DNA of 47,273 nt from an uncultured Bacilli bacterium (GTDB lineage Bacteria; Bacillota_I; Bacilli_A; RF39; UBA660): NCBI GenBank assembly GCA_947632545.1, contig CANRPP010000008.1, forward strand, positions 1-47,273. The letters are read 5' to 3'. Of this stretch, positions 31,756 through 41,455 are shown one piece after another (the first letter of the stretch is position 1; each line of letters begins with the position of its first letter). The position numbers were made by a program, and so were the translations under genes. A model generated the notes under the pieces. The model had not been told where the DNA came from. It saw nothing but the letters and a program-made list of their open reading frames with translations, and searched no databases.

Positions 31756-32310
31756 CTATCTCAAAAGTAGCTTTAATGCTTCTTTTACTTGCTCCTCTAT
31801 AGATAACTTTGTATCAACTTTACTAACTATACCCTTTATCTCTTTGTCTTTATAACCTAAACCTTTAAGTACTTCTATAAGTTCATCAGTAGTATCTTCT
31901 ATTATATTATTAACATTAATATTAAGTTTTCCTTTTAAATCTAATATTATTTGTTTAGCAAGTTTATCTCCTATTTTAGGAAATTTTTTTAAATATAATA
32001 TATTTTCTCTTTCTATTGCATCAATAATACCATCACATGATCCAGTAGCAAACATAGGTAAAGCCATTTTACAACCTAAACCTTTAACACTAATTAATTT
32101 TAAAAATAAATCTTTTTCATTAGAATCAACAAATCCAAATAAACTATTATCATCTTCTTTTATCTGTTGATAAACATATATTTTATACTCATTATTTTCT
32201 TGATAATAGAAAGGATTAGCTACATATATCAAATATCCAATTCCATTATTTTCTAATACAATAGAATTAAAATTAACACTAGTAACATTACCTATAATAT
32301 AATCATACAT
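31756..32310 (-). CDS. ruvA: Holliday junction branch migration protein RuvA
   Basis: MYDYIIGNVTSVNFNSIVLENNGIGYLIYV, LFGFVDSNEKDLFLKLISVKGLGCKMAL, FPKIGDKLAKQIILDLKGKL. Confidence 0.93.
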   Translation of the reverse strand: MYDYIIGNVTSVNFNSIVLENNGIGYLIYVANPFYYQENNEYKIYVYQQIKEDDNSLFGFVDSNEKDLFLKLISVKGLGCKMALPMFATGSCDGIIDAIERENILYLKKFPKIGDKLAKQIILDLKGKLNINVNNIIEDTTDELIEVLKGLGYKDKEIKGIVSKVDTKLSIEEQVKEALKLLLR

Positions 32311-32373
32311 CCTACCACTCCTAAATATATTTTAACACTTATAAATATATTTTAAAAGAATTTTATAAAATAA

Positions 32374-32393
32374 AAAGTCATATATATGACTTT
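32374..32393 (-). terminator. Terminator of the SipW-type signal protein gene
   Basis: AAAGTCATATATATGACTTT followed by TTATTTT on the minus strand. Confidence 0.75.
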
Positions 32394-33600
32394 AATTTAA
32401 ATCTGTTTTACTTATAGTAACAACTGGTCTTATTCCATAATCAGTATTATTACTAGAAGATGTATTTTGATAACTACCATTTGCTAAAATAGTCATAAAA
32501 CTATTATCGCTTTCTTTATTTAACCAATAAGATGTATTATAAATAAATTTATTTGGACTATTTAGACAAGTTGAAGTATTGATATCACAACCCAATGAAG
32601 ATGCTTGTTCTTTTGTTAATAAACTAACTTCTAAATAATCTAATTTAGACTTACTTGTTAAATACGTTTTATAAAAATCTAAATAATGATCTATATTAGA
32701 ATTATCAGTATTATATGCTACTGTTGCATAAGTTTGAAAATTATCTTTTTTACCTAAAGCATCCTTTTCTTGGATACCATCTGCTCCTAATACTACTTTA
32801 TTATCTCCTACATTTAAATTGTATTTAGAAAGCATAGTAATATTATTTTCAGTACTTGATATTACATTAAAACTTTCAGTTCCACAAACAATTTCATCAC
32901 CAACTGATGAACCATTTCCACTTATTACATTACATAAAGTAGAAGTATTTTGAGCCTCTATTAAAATTTTACCATGATAGTGTTTACCTAATACTTCATT
33001 TCCACTAGTATCAGATAGCCAAACTCTAATAGAATATTCTTTACTTTTACCTGCAGATAAATAACCAGTTTCAACAATATAGCCATTATTTTCAACATCA
33101 GATAAAATAATAGGAGTTTTACCATCAATACTAACCTTTAGATCACTTTTACTTAATAAATTATCACTACATTTATCTGCTTCAATCATATCAGTATCAT
33201 CTACTACTTTTATTTTATATCCTGCATCAACATTTCCCGAATTTGTAATTTTAAATTCATATGGTTTTTCTTTTAGACCAGTTGAATCAGGTTCTGGATA
33301 AGCTCCATTAAGATTAATTATATTTCCTAATTCTTTATCTTTATTACTAAATTTTACATTTAAAGTTCCAACAGTTAATACATTTGCTTCTTCAGATTTT
33401 TCAATAGATGAAAAAATTGCATAGGCACTAGAAATCATTACTATAGTAACAACAAATATAGAAATTATTGTAAATTTTATTTCTCTAGAAAGTCCTTTAC
33501 TAATACGTTTATTTATATTTTCAGTATCAAAATTAATATTATTATAGTTAGATACTTTAATTTTTCTTTTATTTCTTATAGTTTGACTTCTTCTACCCAT
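32392..33600 (-). CDS. Exported protein with TasA/SipW-dependent-type N-terminus
   Basis: REIKFTIISIFVVTIVMISSAYAIFSSIEKSEEANVLTVGTLNVKF resembles the TasA/CalY class; C-terminal YGIRPVVTISKTDL. Confidence 0.65.
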   Translation of the reverse strand: MGRRSQTIRNKRKIKVSNYNNINFDTENINKRISKGLSREIKFTIISIFVVTIVMISSAYAIFSSIEKSEEANVLTVGTLNVKFSNKDKELGNIINLNGAYPEPDSTGLKEKPYEFKITNSGNVDAGYKIKVVDDTDMIEADKCSDNLLSKSDLKVSIDGKTPIILSDVENNGYIVETGYLSAGKSKEYSIRVWLSDTSGNEVLGKHYHGKILIEAQNTSTLCNVISGNGSSVGDEIVCGTESFNVISSTENNITMLSKYNLNVGDNKVVLGADGIQEKDALGKKDNFQTYATVAYNTDNSNIDHYLDFYKTYLTSKSKLDYLEVSLLTKEQASSLGCDINTSTCLNSPNKFIYNTSYWLNKESDNSFMTILANGSYQNTSSSNNTDYGIRPVVTISKTDLN

Positions 33601-33645
33601 AACTATTCTCCTTATAATTTACCTAATAACATTATATCATAAAAA

Positions 33646-33668
33646 AAAATATCTACAATAGATATTTT
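33646..33668 (-). terminator. Terminator of yebC
   Basis: AAAATATCTA-TTG-TAGATATTTT then T-run on the minus strand. Confidence 0.8.
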
Positions 33669-34389
33669 AATCTTTCATATTAAAATAAACGTTTTGAACA
33701 TCGTCTAAATCTTCAAGTTGCTCGATAAGACTTAAAACTTTTTCTTTTTGTTCTTTATCATTTACTTCTACTTCTATATTAGGTATATATGTAACTTCAC
33801 TTTCTAAAAAAGTAGTAACACCTATATTTTCTAATGCATCTTTTACTTTTAACATATCATCTGGATTAGTAGTTATTGAATAATTTTCTCCATCATTTTC
33901 AAAATCTAATGCTCCATTATCTAGACTTACTAGCATAACTTCATCTTCTGAATATGAATTAGGTATTACAATTGAACCTTTTCTTTCAAACATATAACTA
34001 ACAGAGCCATCTGTTCCTAAGTTACCTCCTCTTTTAGTAAATGTACTTCTTACAAATGATGCAGTTCTATTTTTATTATCAGTTAAACAATCTACCATAA
34101 CTGCAACACCACTAGGTCCATAGCCTTCATATCTTATATTATCATAATGCTCACCACTACCAGCACCTTTTGCTTTATCAATCGCTTTTTGAATATTATC
34201 TTTAGGCATATTAGCAGCTTTAGCTTTTTCAACTACCATACGAAGTGATGCATTTTGATCAGGATCAGGAGTTCCTTGTTTTGCAGCTACATATAACTCC
34301 TTTGCTATCTTTTGAAATACTTTACCACGTGCTGCATCAATTAAACCTTTCTTTCTGTGAATAGTTGCCCATTTAGAATGTCCACTCAT
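33667..34389 (-). CDS. yebC: YebC/PmpR-family translational/transcriptional regulator
   Basis: MSGHSKWATIHRKKGLIDAARGKVFQKIAKEL, NIRYEGYGPSGVAVMVDCLTDNKNRT. Confidence 0.96.
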   Translation of the reverse strand: MSGHSKWATIHRKKGLIDAARGKVFQKIAKELYVAAKQGTPDPDQNASLRMVVEKAKAANMPKDNIQKAIDKAKGAGSGEHYDNIRYEGYGPSGVAVMVDCLTDNKNRTASFVRSTFTKRGGNLGTDGSVSYMFERKGSIVIPNSYSEDEVMLVSLDNGALDFENDGENYSITTNPDDMLKVKDALENIGVTTFLESEVTYIPNIEVEVNDKEQKEKVLSLIEQLEDLDDVQNVYFNMKD

Positions 34390-34516
34390 TTAAATTCCTC
34401 CTTTTTATAACATATTTACTAAAATTATATTATCATAAAATAGATTTTATATAAAGTATAAGTTTGTAAATTAATAATAATTATGTTAATATTAAAAAAA
34501 AGAGGCATGGTATAAT

Positions 34517-34840
34517 ATGAAATTAATTGTTAATAAAAAAAAGATAAATATAGAAAAAATAGATGGTTTTTTTAATAGATTTAAACTCTTAAAATTTAAA
34601 TTAGAAAAACTAGAAAATGGTTATTTACTAACTAATAGAAAATGGTTAAGTACTTATCTATATTGTCAAAAAGTTGATGTTATTTTGACAGATAAAGATA
34701 ATACAATATTATATTTATATCCTAAATTAAAAAGTGAAGCTATTATTTATTATAAAAGAAAAGCCTATAATACATATATATTACCTCTAAATACAGTAAA
34801 TTATTTAGAAAAAGGTAAAATATTAAGAATTGAAAAATAA
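34517..34840 (+). CDS. Small hypothetical protein
   Basis: 107-aa ORF; lysine-rich; no recognised family. Confidence 0.5.
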   Translation: MKLIVNKKKINIEKIDGFFNRFKLLKFKLEKLENGYLLTNRKWLSTYLYCQKVDVILTDKDNTILYLYPKLKSEAIIYYKRKAYNTYILPLNTVNYLEKGKILRIEK

Positions 34841-34865
34841 TGTAATGTAATTTTACTTTTAATAT

Positions 34866-35258
34866 TTATTTAAATAATTTAATCCAACCTTTATCTAGCC
34901 AAAATTTAACCTCATCATATGAAGTTACTTCTTCAGATGGCATATTTAATATATAGATTTCTATATTTTTTTTATGAATTAAATTTAAAATAACAACATA
35001 AGTAAGTTCAGCAATAGCACTTGCTCCTATATATCCTTTAATACCATTCTTTTCTTCATTCATTAAAAAGAAAACATCAGTATTTTCTAAAGCTGTATAA
35101 AACTCCTTATAAACTTTTGGTAATTCCTTCATATAATTTTCTTGTTTTATTAATTTAGGATAATCTAATATTTCATAATTTTTATTTTTAAAATATTTTA
35201 TCCAATAATTTACTTTCACTTGTAATTTACTACTTCCAGAAATAACTATTTTTTTCAT
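34866..35258 (-). CDS. Nucleoside 2-deoxyribosyltransferase-like small protein
   Basis: MKKIVISGSSKLQ...LENTDVFFLMNEEKNGIKGYIGASAIAELTYVVIL layout; assignment tentative. Confidence 0.55.
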   Translation of the reverse strand: MKKIVISGSSKLQVKVNYWIKYFKNKNYEILDYPKLIKQENYMKELPKVYKEFYTALENTDVFFLMNEEKNGIKGYIGASAIAELTYVVILNLIHKKNIEIYILNMPSEEVTSYDEVKFWLDKGWIKLFK

Positions 35259-35274
35259 AATTACTACTCCTATT

Positions 35275-37776
35275 TTATGCTTTTTTTAATTTTTTTCTAT
35301 CATAAAATATAACTACTATAAATAAAATAAAACCTATTATACTTAAAATCTTGCCTATATTAAATAATGGAGAAGTATACTTAATTATAATTTTATGACT
35401 ACCTTTATTTAATTTAAATCCTAAAAAGGCTTTATTTACAATTTCTTTTTTTACTAATTTATTATCTACATATACTCTAAAACCATTATCATATGGAATA
35501 CTAGTTACAAAATAACCATTTGATTTCATATCAATATGTCCATAGATATTTTCATCATTAGTCTTATCTTTATCAACTTCAAATAAAGATAAATCATTTT
35601 TAACATTTCCTATATCTTCATACTTTAATTCATATACTCTAATATCATAAATATTATAATTATTTTTACTAAATGATATTTTTAATTTATCTAATTCATC
35701 ATTACTAGAAATAACATAATTAAAGGTTTTATTATTATTCTTATACATCCACTCTTTACAAGTTAATACATTATCTATACCATTAATAGATATTTTAGCA
35801 TCTCCATCTTTACAATTAGGAGTATCTTTTAATTTAAAACTAATTATTAAAATACTATCATTTAAAGATCTATTTATTTTTAATACTAATTTTGATTTAT
35901 CTTTACTTTTAATATTTATATATTTACCTTTTTTATTTATATTTAAATTTTTACTTTTTTCTACAGTATAATCTAATTTAATTTCTTTTATAGAATTTGT
36001 AACATCTTTAGTTGATTTTTTTGAAACAACTGCACTATTTAATAAAGTACCTATATTATAGGGATAACTAAGCCCATCAAAAATTTTTTCATTTGTAAGA
36101 TAAGATGTACCATAAAACATTGGCAATACATTTTCATTTTTATATATATTTTTACTTATTTTAGTATAACCAATAGGAACATCAGATTTTGAATATATAT
36201 ATTTTATTCCCATAAAAGTTTGAAATAATATATCATTATTTTGAGACATAACTAAATTATTTCTATATGATAAAGCATTATGAAATATTTTTTTATAAAA
36301 CTTTTTATATAATAAATTTGATACAGAAGAATATAAAGAGTCTTGATTATAATTAGATATATATACTTGATTTACATTTAGTAAAGTATCATCTAAATTA
36401 TTAAATCTTACAATATCTTTTTCTTTTTGTAATACTTTTTCTATTTCTTTATCAACTTTATTTGAAGAATTAATAAAATACTTTCCTTTTAAATATGTAT
36501 CACTAGCATTAGATACTAATAAGGTAGTGATTGGTACTACTAATAAAACTAAACATAATAATTTTTTATTAGTATAACCTTTATAATAAAAATAACTTAC
36601 TATAATTAATAATAATATATCTGGATAGAAAGCATAATTTTTATTAAGACAAAATAGTGATACAAAAATAACTATTATTGAAATTATATTAACATTAAAT
36701 AAAGAAATCTTTTTTTCAAAAAGAAGAGATATAAATTTACCTATTATAATACCAAATAATGGAATAAAAGGTATAAATATTTTATTTCTAAAATATAACA
36801 TTCCATTAAATAAATATATAAAAAATGGAATATTAATAATTATTAAAATTATATATACTAAATACTTATCTTCCTTTTTCTTTGAAAAAAATAAATAAAG
36901 AAGAGAAATAACTGCAATAGATGTAAAACCCATAGTATAATTACTATATAGTATAGCGTCTATATTAAATCTAGGTAATAATAAATTAAAATAATTAAGT
37001 GATAAGGATAAATCTTCTCTACCTGTTTTTAATACGTACATAGTTGGAAGTAATAAAATAGAACTCATTAAAACACCTATAAAAATTGGAAATAAATATT
37101 TTAATGCTTCATGTATCATATCTTTTATAACTACTTTCTTACATTTTTCTAAATATTTATATAATGCATATATACATAATACCCCTATACTTAAAACACT
37201 ATAATAATAACTAATCATTATTATTAGAAAAACACTTATTATAATTAAACCTCTATTTCCATTTTCAAAATATTTATCTGTACCAATTAATCCTAATACT
37301 AAAAAAGGAAGATAATCTACAAACATAAAATGTTTATGAAAATGATATAATATTGGACCTGTACAAAGTATTATTATTGTAGTTAATAAAGATACATCAT
37401 TTTTAAATTTATTTTTTAAAAAATAATACATAATAATACCAAAAACTATATATAATAGTGTATTAGTTATAATAATATAGTTAGTCATATTAATAAATGG
37501 AAATAAATATGACAATAAAATTATGGGATTAAGTAGACCATAATATGAAAAATTATATATATTTTGACCAGCACCTAAAGATAATGAAAAATTAGGAAAT
37601 AAATTTCCAGTTTTATAAAATAAATTTCTAAAATACTTTGGAAATACAATATGTTGAGTAGCCCAATCTATCTTTGAACCAAAAATACAATTTTCGGGAA
37701 TAGAAATAAAAAGCGCAATTAAACAAAATATAATTATTACATAATAATTTTTATCAATCTTAAATAACTTTTTCAT
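35275..37776 (-). CDS. YfhO-family multi-spanning membrane protein
   Basis: N-terminal TM array with QHIVFPKYFRNLFYKTGNLFPNFSLSLGAGQNIYNFSYYGLLNPI and C-terminal SIPYDNGFRVYVDNKLVKKEIVNKAFLGFKLNKGSHKIIIKYTSP, typical of PF09586. Confidence 0.88.
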   Translation of the reverse strand: MKKLFKIDKNYYVIIIFCLIALFISIPENCIFGSKIDWATQHIVFPKYFRNLFYKTGNLFPNFSLSLGAGQNIYNFSYYGLLNPIILLSYLFPFINMTNYIIITNTLLYIVFGIIMYYFLKNKFKNDVSLLTTIIILCTGPILYHFHKHFMFVDYLPFLVLGLIGTDKYFENGNRGLIIISVFLIIMISYYYSVLSIGVLCIYALYKYLEKCKKVVIKDMIHEALKYLFPIFIGVLMSSILLLPTMYVLKTGREDLSLSLNYFNLLLPRFNIDAILYSNYTMGFTSIAVISLLYLFFSKKKEDKYLVYIILIIINIPFFIYLFNGMLYFRNKIFIPFIPLFGIIIGKFISLLFEKKISLFNVNIISIIVIFVSLFCLNKNYAFYPDILLLIIVSYFYYKGYTNKKLLCLVLLVVPITTLLVSNASDTYLKGKYFINSSNKVDKEIEKVLQKEKDIVRFNNLDDTLLNVNQVYISNYNQDSLYSSVSNLLYKKFYKKIFHNALSYRNNLVMSQNNDILFQTFMGIKYIYSKSDVPIGYTKISKNIYKNENVLPMFYGTSYLTNEKIFDGLSYPYNIGTLLNSAVVSKKSTKDVTNSIKEIKLDYTVEKSKNLNINKKGKYINIKSKDKSKLVLKINRSLNDSILIISFKLKDTPNCKDGDAKISINGIDNVLTCKEWMYKNNNKTFNYVISSNDELDKLKISFSKNNYNIYDIRVYELKYEDIGNVKNDLSLFEVDKDKTNDENIYGHIDMKSNGYFVTSIPYDNGFRVYVDNKLVKKEIVNKAFLGFKLNKGSHKIIIKYTSPLFNIGKILSIIGFILFIVVIFYDRKKLKKA

Positions 37777-37788
37777 AAAATACCTCTT

Positions 37789-39072
37789 TTAATTTTTAAA
37801 ATCAAAATAAAAATCTAATATTCTAACTTGATCCCCTTCTTTAGCACCCATTTCTTCTAATTTTTCATCAATTCCTAATTTTCTTAACTTTCTAGCAAAT
37901 CTTAACATACCTTCTTCAGATGTAAATTTAGTCATTTTAAATAATTTTTCTATTTTTTCTCCTTTAATTACCCATAAGTCATCTTCTTCTTTTTCTATTG
38001 TATATGGTTCTTCCTTCTTAAATTTATATAAAACATGACTTTCAAAAGCATCTTCTTCATATAGTGGCGTATCAGGAAGCTCATCAAGAATTTCTGCTAG
38101 ATAATCAACTACTTTATCTAGTCCTTTATTAGTAGCAGCACTTACTTCAAATATTTTTATATCAGGATTATTTAATTTTTTCTTAAATTCAGATAAATTA
38201 TTATTAAATGTTGAGATATCAGACTTATTAGCAATTATTACTTGTGGCTTATTTAAAAGTTTTTTATTAAAGTTTTCTAATTCTTTATTGATTAAAATAT
38301 AATCAGCATATGGATCTCTACCTTCAGTTGCGGCCATATCAATTACATGTGCAATAACTTTAGTTCTTTCAATATGTCTTAAAAATTTATCTCCTAAACC
38401 ATCACCTTTTGATGCTCCTTCTATTAGACCAGGAAGGTCAGCAACTACAAAGCTTTTACCATTACTACTTTTAGTTACTCCTAAATTTGGAGTTAATGTG
38501 GTAAAGTGATAAGCTGCGATTTTAGGTTTTGATTTTGAAATACATGAAATAATAGTACTTTTACCAACACTTGGAAATCCAACTAGACCAACATCTGCTA
38601 GCATCTTAACTTCTACTTTTAAGTTTTTTTCTTCGCCTTCTTCACCATTTTCTGAAAAATCTGGTGCTGTATTAGTTTGAGTTTTAAAAGCAGTATTACC
38701 ACGTCCACCGCGTCCACCTTTAGCAACAATAACACGTGCATCTTTTTCTTTTAAATCACCTATAATTAGTCCAGTATCAATATCTGTTACAACTGTACCT
38801 TGAGGCACTTTAACTATTAGTGGTTCTGCTCCTTTTCCATGTTGATTTTTACCACGTCCATTTTCACCTTTTTTAGCTTTAAGTGTTTTTTGATAACGTA
38901 AATCAAGTAATGTATGTAAGCCAGTATCAACTTCAAATATTATATCACCACCATGACCTCCATTACCGCCATAAGGTCCACCCATAGCAATATATTTCTC
39001 ACGACGAAAAGCAGTACAACCATCTCCACCACGACCAGCTATGACTTTAATTTCCACCTCATCAACAAACAT
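37789..39072 (-). CDS. obgE: GTPase ObgE/CgtA
   Basis: Gly-rich Obg fold GGDGCTAFRREKYIAMGGPYGGNGGHGG, G1 GFPSVGKST, DLPGLIEGA, NKSD, OCT domain. Confidence 0.97.
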   Translation of the reverse strand: MFVDEVEIKVIAGRGGDGCTAFRREKYIAMGGPYGGNGGHGGDIIFEVDTGLHTLLDLRYQKTLKAKKGENGRGKNQHGKGAEPLIVKVPQGTVVTDIDTGLIIGDLKEKDARVIVAKGGRGGRGNTAFKTQTNTAPDFSENGEEGEEKNLKVEVKMLADVGLVGFPSVGKSTIISCISKSKPKIAAYHFTTLTPNLGVTKSSNGKSFVVADLPGLIEGASKGDGLGDKFLRHIERTKVIAHVIDMAATEGRDPYADYILINKELENFNKKLLNKPQVIIANKSDISTFNNNLSEFKKKLNNPDIKIFEVSAATNKGLDKVVDYLAEILDELPDTPLYEEDAFESHVLYKFKKEEPYTIEKEEDDLWVIKGEKIEKLFKMTKFTSEEGMLRFARKLRKLGIDEKLEEMGAKEGDQVRILDFYFDFKN

Positions 39073-39086
39073 ATAGACCCTCTTTT

Positions 39087-39602
39087 CTATTTTTTTACTT
39101 TAATATTATTATCCTTCATAATATAATTTTTATCAATATAATTAAATAATAATATAACATCATCCTTTACAGAAATTTCATTATTATATCCATGTATAAA
39201 AATTATCTCACTACCAAATGCTTTTATTTCTGGCTTACTTTTATATTCTGGAATAGTATAATTAATAAATTTCATTTCATCTTTATTATTTTTATTAAAA
39301 AGATCAATTATAGTATTAATATATTTATTATAAAAAATTACTTTTCCAATAAGTCCTAAATCACTATATTTATCTATTTTATCTAGCATAACAGCAAAAT
39401 CATCAATACTACATGTTTTTTCTTCTACTAATGAAATTAAATTAGAAGTTACATCAAATATGCTATTTTTTAAGGCAATAAGTCCATTCTCACCATGTAA
39501 TATTCTTTTTTCTGTCTCTTTTTTTAATATATCATCAATTCCCATTAAGTATTTTTTATCTATTTTTTTATCACTCATTTTATCACTCCTTAATTTAATC
39601 AA
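39087..39602 (-). CDS. Hypothetical protein between rpmA and obgE
   Basis: 171-aa ORF; likely start at the internal M (MSDKKIDKKYLMGIDD). Confidence 0.55.
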   Translation of the reverse strand: MIKLRSDKMSDKKIDKKYLMGIDDILKKETEKRILHGENGLIALKNSIFDVTSNLISLVEEKTCSIDDFAVMLDKIDKYSDLGLIGKVIFYNKYINTIIDLFNKNNKDEMKFINYTIPEYKSKPEIKAFGSEIIFIHGYNNEISVKDDVILLFNYIDKNYIMKDNNIKVKK

Positions 39603-39619
39603 AAAAGAGCCTTAGGCTC
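39602..39619 (-). terminator. Terminator after rpmA
   Basis: GAGCC-TAA-GGCTC then TTTTTT on the minus strand. Confidence 0.8.
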
Positions 39620-39624
39620 CTTTA

Positions 39625-39915
39625 TTACTCTGCTACTGAATAAACAGATGCTTGTTTCTTATCTCTTCCTAAACGTTCATATTTTACTATACCATCAATT
39701 GTTGAATATAGTGTATCATCATTTCCACGTCTTACATTAGTACCAGGAAAAATTTTAGTACCACGTTGACGATATATAATGCTTCCAGCAGTAATAAATT
39801 CACCATCTGCTCTTTTAGCACCAAGTCTACGTCCAATTGAATCACGACCATTTGATGTAGAACCTTGACCTTTATGATGAGCAAATAACTGAATATTTAA
39901 TTTTAATAATCTCAT
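39625..39915 (-). CDS. rpmA: 50S ribosomal protein L27 with Prp-cleavable leader
   Basis: [55 protein letters not shown]. Confidence 0.97.
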   Translation of the reverse strand: MRLLKLNIQLFAHHKGQGSTSNGRDSIGRRLGAKRADGEFITAGSIIYRQRGTKIFPGTNVRRGNDDTLYSTIDGIVKYERLGRDKKQASVYSVAE

Positions 39916-39927
39916 CGATATTCCTCC

Positions 39928-40230
39928 TTAATTTATTTGAATATATTCTTTATAATCATTTTCTAATTCCTTTAAAAGATTAATCATATTACGAATTAAA
40001 ACTTGAGTAGTTCTATCATTACTATTTATTTTAATAGACATACCTTCTTTACTAACCGTATAAACTAAACTATCTTTATCTAAAGATATAATACCATTTA
40101 CTGTAGTAGTAACAATACTACTAACTGCACTACAAACTATATCTTTTCCAAAATCATCATACATAGCATGACCAAGTATATTTACTTTAGTATAATATGT
40201 ATCTTTTTTTTCTACTTTAACTTTAATCAT
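39928..40230 (-). CDS. prp: Ribosomal-processing cysteine protease Prp (YsxB)
   Basis: ILGHAMYDDFGKDIVCSAVSSIVTTTVNGI with His/Cys catalytic pair; located between rplU and rpmA. Confidence 0.93.
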   Translation of the reverse strand: MIKVKVEKKDTYYTKVNILGHAMYDDFGKDIVCSAVSSIVTTTVNGIISLDKDSLVYTVSKEGMSIKINSNDRTTQVLIRNMINLLKELENDYKEYIQIN

Positions 40231-40232
40231 AA

Positions 40233-40535
40233 TTAACCATTAATTTTTGTGATTTTAATTTTAGTATATGGTTGTCTATGTCCTTGAGTTTTACGGTTAG
40301 ATCTATCTTTAGATTTATATGTAAAGATTTTAATTTTCTTTTGCTTACCGTTTTTAATAACTTCACCTTCAACAGTTGTACCATCAAGATACGGATTACC
40401 AACCTTACTATCAATCATTAACACTTGGTCAAAAACAACTTTATCGCCTTCTTTGGCATTTAACTTTTCAACAAAAATTTCATCATTTTCTTTAACAAAA
40501 TATTGTTTTCCACCAACTTTAATTACAGCGTTCAT
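40233..40535 (-). CDS. rplU: 50S ribosomal protein L21
   Basis: MNAVIKVGGKQYFVKENDEIFVEKLNAKEGDKVVFDQVLMI...HRQPYTKIKITKI. Confidence 0.96.
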   Translation of the reverse strand: MNAVIKVGGKQYFVKENDEIFVEKLNAKEGDKVVFDQVLMIDSKVGNPYLDGTTVEGEVIKNGKQKKIKIFTYKSKDRSNRKTQGHRQPYTKIKITKING

Positions 40536-40556
40536 TAATATACCTCCTTTATTTAT

Positions 40557-40633
40557 AACTTAAGACTCGCTCTTAAGGTACAAGTAAACTTGTTTTTACC
40601 TTTTCAATGCGGTTTGAGCATGAGGCGTCAAAC
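40557..40633 (-). ncRNA. Ribosomal protein L21 leader (autoregulatory 5'UTR)
   Basis: Three hairpins (GTTTGA...TCAAAC; AAGGTA-AAAA-CAAGT/ACTTG-TACCTT; CTTAAGA-GCGAG-TCTTAAG) between promoter and rplU. Confidence 0.75.
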
Positions 40634-40639
40634 GTAAAA

Positions 40640-40669
40640 ATTATATCATATTTATATTTAATTTGTCAA
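40640..40669 (-). promoter_or_regulatory. Consensus promoter of rplU-prp-rpmA: TTGACA-18-TATAAT
   Basis: Minus strand TTGACA (40664-40669), 18-nt spacer, TATAAT (40640-40645); predicted start at the L21 leader 5' end. Confidence 0.85.
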
Positions 40670-40677
40670 ATCTATAT

Positions 40678-41382
40678 TTATCTATTCTTATAACTATTAA
40701 AAGATATTATTTTATTTCCTGATAAATTCCTTTTTACTTTAGATTTTTGTTTATTTTTAATAGTATCATTAGTATTAGTATTATTATAATTATCTATCAT
40801 AGTTACAATATCATCAATACCAATATAACTAGAATCCATATATTTTAATCCTTCTAAATAACAGTCAATATTAACATCACTATCATTAAGTAAAGCAAGA
40901 CTAAAAGCATATCTATTTAAGGTTAACATATCATCTAAATAACAATCTTTTATTTCTTTATCTTGATAATAAGAATACGTAACGTCAAATAATTTATCCC
41001 AATCACTTGGTTTTATATCAATACCCTTAATATTACATATTTCTGAATATACATCAAATTCATATACTACTAATCCTTGAACCATATCCTTATAACAACC
41101 ATTATTAAGAAGCAATAGTTTCTTTATTTCCTGATTATCTAAATCATAATATTCAATTATATCATCGTCATTTAAATCATAATCTTCAGTTTTATCATCG
41201 TCATTTAAATCATTATATTCTTTTAATATATCTTCAGTTAAAAAATCTTCTATATATCTCATACCATTTTTTTCTATATATTCTCTTATTTTTGAATCAT
41301 TATAAAAATCATTATTTCCTAATGCTCTTTGTTGAATTACTTCTAATTCTTCAGTAATTAATACTTCTCCTTCATTATCCAT
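40678..41382 (-). CDS. Acidic hypothetical protein with internal YDLNDDD repeat
   Basis: 234-aa ORF; EYNDLNDDDKTEDYDLNDDDIIEYYDL from a 33-bp direct repeat. Confidence 0.6.
   Translation of the reverse strand: MDNEGEVLITEELEVIQQRALGNNDFYNDSKIREYIEKNGMRYIEDFLTEDILKEYNDLNDDDKTEDYDLNDDDIIEYYDLDNQEIKKLLLLNNGCYKDMVQGLVVYEFDVYSEICNIKGIDIKPSDWDKLFDVTYSYYQDKEIKDCYLDDMLTLNRYAFSLALLNDSDVNIDCYLEGLKYMDSSYIGIDDIVTMIDNYNNTNTNDTIKNKQKSKVKRNLSGNKIISFNSYKNR
41162..41227. repeat. 33-bp direct repeat (2 copies) in the acidic ORF
   Basis: tcatcgtcatttaaatcat at 41162 and again at 41195, in frame (11 aa). Confidence 0.75.
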
Positions 41383-41436
41383 ATATACCCTCCTGAAACT
41401 AGATGTTATTATACCATAAAATTATTAAAAAGAAAA

Positions 41437-41455
41437 GAAATAATAAATTATTTCC
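41437..41455 (-). terminator. Terminator of the Hpt-REC operon
   Basis: GAAATAA...TTATTTC followed by TTTTCTTTTT on the minus strand. Confidence 0.65.

Noticed and set aside
40223-40414. 63-aa minus-strand ORF
   Set aside because: Out-of-frame overlap with rplU; Lys/Leu-rich artefact
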